A program made the position numbers and the translations under genes. The notes beneath the pieces were generated by a model. That model was not told the DNA's origin. It was given only the letters and a program-made list of their open reading frames with translations, and made no database searches. A stretch of 6,584 nucleotides of DNA, from positions 1-6,584 of the forward strand of contig VXTA01000319.1 in assembly GCA_009837685.1 (NCBI GenBank). The letters are read 5' to 3'. Shown here in pieces: positions 5,838 through 6,584 of this stretch. This DNA is from Chloroflexota bacterium. GTDB lineage: Bacteria; Chloroflexota; Dehalococcoidia; Lucifugimonadales; Lucifugimonadaceae. How positions within the stretch are numbered: position 1 is the first letter of the stretch; each line of letters starts with the position of its first letter.

Positions 5838-6584
5838 ATGACCAACAAGAACGAGATGAGGGAACTAGCGACCCGCTTTGATCTCGCATCAATCCAGCGC
5901 GAATGGGACATCGCGTCAGATGCCTACGCCGATGCCCAAATCAGCGGCGTCGATTACTACCGCCTCAACTTCTTCGGCCCGGCGATGGTAGAAGCATGCG
6001 GCAACGTAAAGGGCCAGGAAGTCCTCGATCTGGGATGCGGTATCGGCTACTTCAGCCGCCAAATGGCCCGAAATGGAGCATCCAAGGTAGTAGGTATCGA
6101 TATCTCACCTAATCAACTGGTACACGCCCGACAAATCGAAGAAAAAGAAAGACTAGGTATCGAATACATTCAAGGTGACGCGGCAGCGGTCATCGAAACC
6201 CTCCCAGAATCATCATTCGACCTAGTGACCGCATGCGTCTCGCTAATCGACATGCCCGACCCCGGACGCGTCATACGCGGTGCCCACCGCGTCCTACGGG
6301 ACCATGGACGTCTGGTGTTCACCAACACCCATCCAGTAACCGACACAATGTACCGAGAATGGGTCCGAGACGTCGACGGCAAGAAAATCGGGCTAGAAAT
6401 TGGCGACTACTTCAACGAAGCACCGTTCACCCTCACATGGATCAGTGACCGATACAAATACCCCTTCCAAACCACCGGCAACAGCTACACCCTCCAAACC
6501 TGGATGCGCTGGATCATACAAGCCGGTTTCATCCTCGAAGACTTCATCGAACCCTACGCCACCGACGAAGCCATAGCCCAACAC
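5838..6584 (+). CDS. Class I SAM-dependent methyltransferase, C-terminus beyond the window
   Basis: The 249 visible codons encode a soluble methyltransferase of the Rossmann-like UbiE/Methyltransf_11 type, which moves a methyl group from S-adenosylmethionine to an unknown acceptor. Motif I is VLDLGCGIG (62-70), the ribose-binding acid is D88 in VVGIDIS, QGD at 112-114 precedes the adenine-contacting region, and FDLV (127-130) leads into the post-motif strand. HRVLRDHGRLVFTNTHP (150-166) is the usual later element. The frame is open at the right edge, so the end is missing, perhaps only a few dozen residues. ATG 5838 is the first in-frame start; another ATG at 5856 is possible and neither has a clear Shine-Dalgarno sequence. 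It is divergent from the metal-uptake operon across 135 bp. The substrate cannot be told from sequence, and a link to zinc is unsupported beyond the shared intergenic region. Confidence 0.88.
   Translation, partial: MTNKNEMRELATRFDLASIQREWDIASDAYADAQISGVDYYRLNFFGPAMVEACGNVKGQEVLDLGCGIGYFSRQMARNGASKVVGIDISPNQLVHARQIEEKERLGIEYIQGDAAAVIETLPESSFDLVTACVSLIDMPDPGRVIRGAHRVLRDHGRLVFTNTHPVTDTMYREWVRDVDGKKIGLEIGDYFNEAPFTLTWISDRYKYPFQTTGNSYTLQTWMRWIIQAGFILEDFIEPYATDEAIAQH

Overview
The window looks like chromosomal DNA from a free-living bacterium, most plausibly a member of the Chloroflexota. This inference rests mainly on the long Pro/Thr/Ala linker (repeated TATPVPPTATPEP-like units) behind the lipobox of the large lipoprotein, a style very common in secreted proteins of that phylum. 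No rRNA or other marker gene confirms it. Genes are densely packed except at the left end, where positions 1-360 are AT-rich (about 35% GC by hand count) and carry no recognisable gene.

The main content is a minus-strand operon for metal uptake, read from right to left. First comes an 860-residue lipoprotein (5702-3120), then an ABC ATPase (3109-2315), a permease (2291-1461) and a second permease (1287-463) about 79% identical to the first. The transporter belongs to the zinc/manganese family (ZnuABC, TroABCD, AztABC). The His/Asp/Glu-rich blocks and an AztD-like domain in the lipoprotein argue for zinc.

The striking feature is the lipoprotein. It is a ZnuA/AztC-type binding protein whose His-rich loop is interrupted by a domain of about 385 residues resembling AztD, the separate periplasmic zinc chaperone of AztABCD systems. 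Each junction is a His/Asp/Glu-rich tract. The gene therefore appears to encode chaperone and receptor as one polypeptide, with the chaperone built into the loop that normally collects zinc. One metal ligand position of the receptor appears changed from Asp to Gly.

A 135-bp divergent intergenic region (5703-5837) separates the operon from a plus-strand class I SAM-dependent methyltransferase gene (5838 to the right edge, incomplete). It holds two 21-bp direct repeats, 25 bp apart, with dyad symmetry of the kind bound by Fur-family regulators. They are a candidate zinc-responsive (Zur-like) operator, but no regulator gene lies in the window.

Layout: 1-462, intergenic, with hairpins and a sharp GC step near 360; 463-1287, permease copy 2; 1288-1460, inter-permease gap with a hairpin and a possible promoter; 1461-2291, permease copy 1; 2315-3109, ATPase; 3120-5702, fused binding protein/chaperone; 5703-5837, control region; 5838-6584, methyltransferase.
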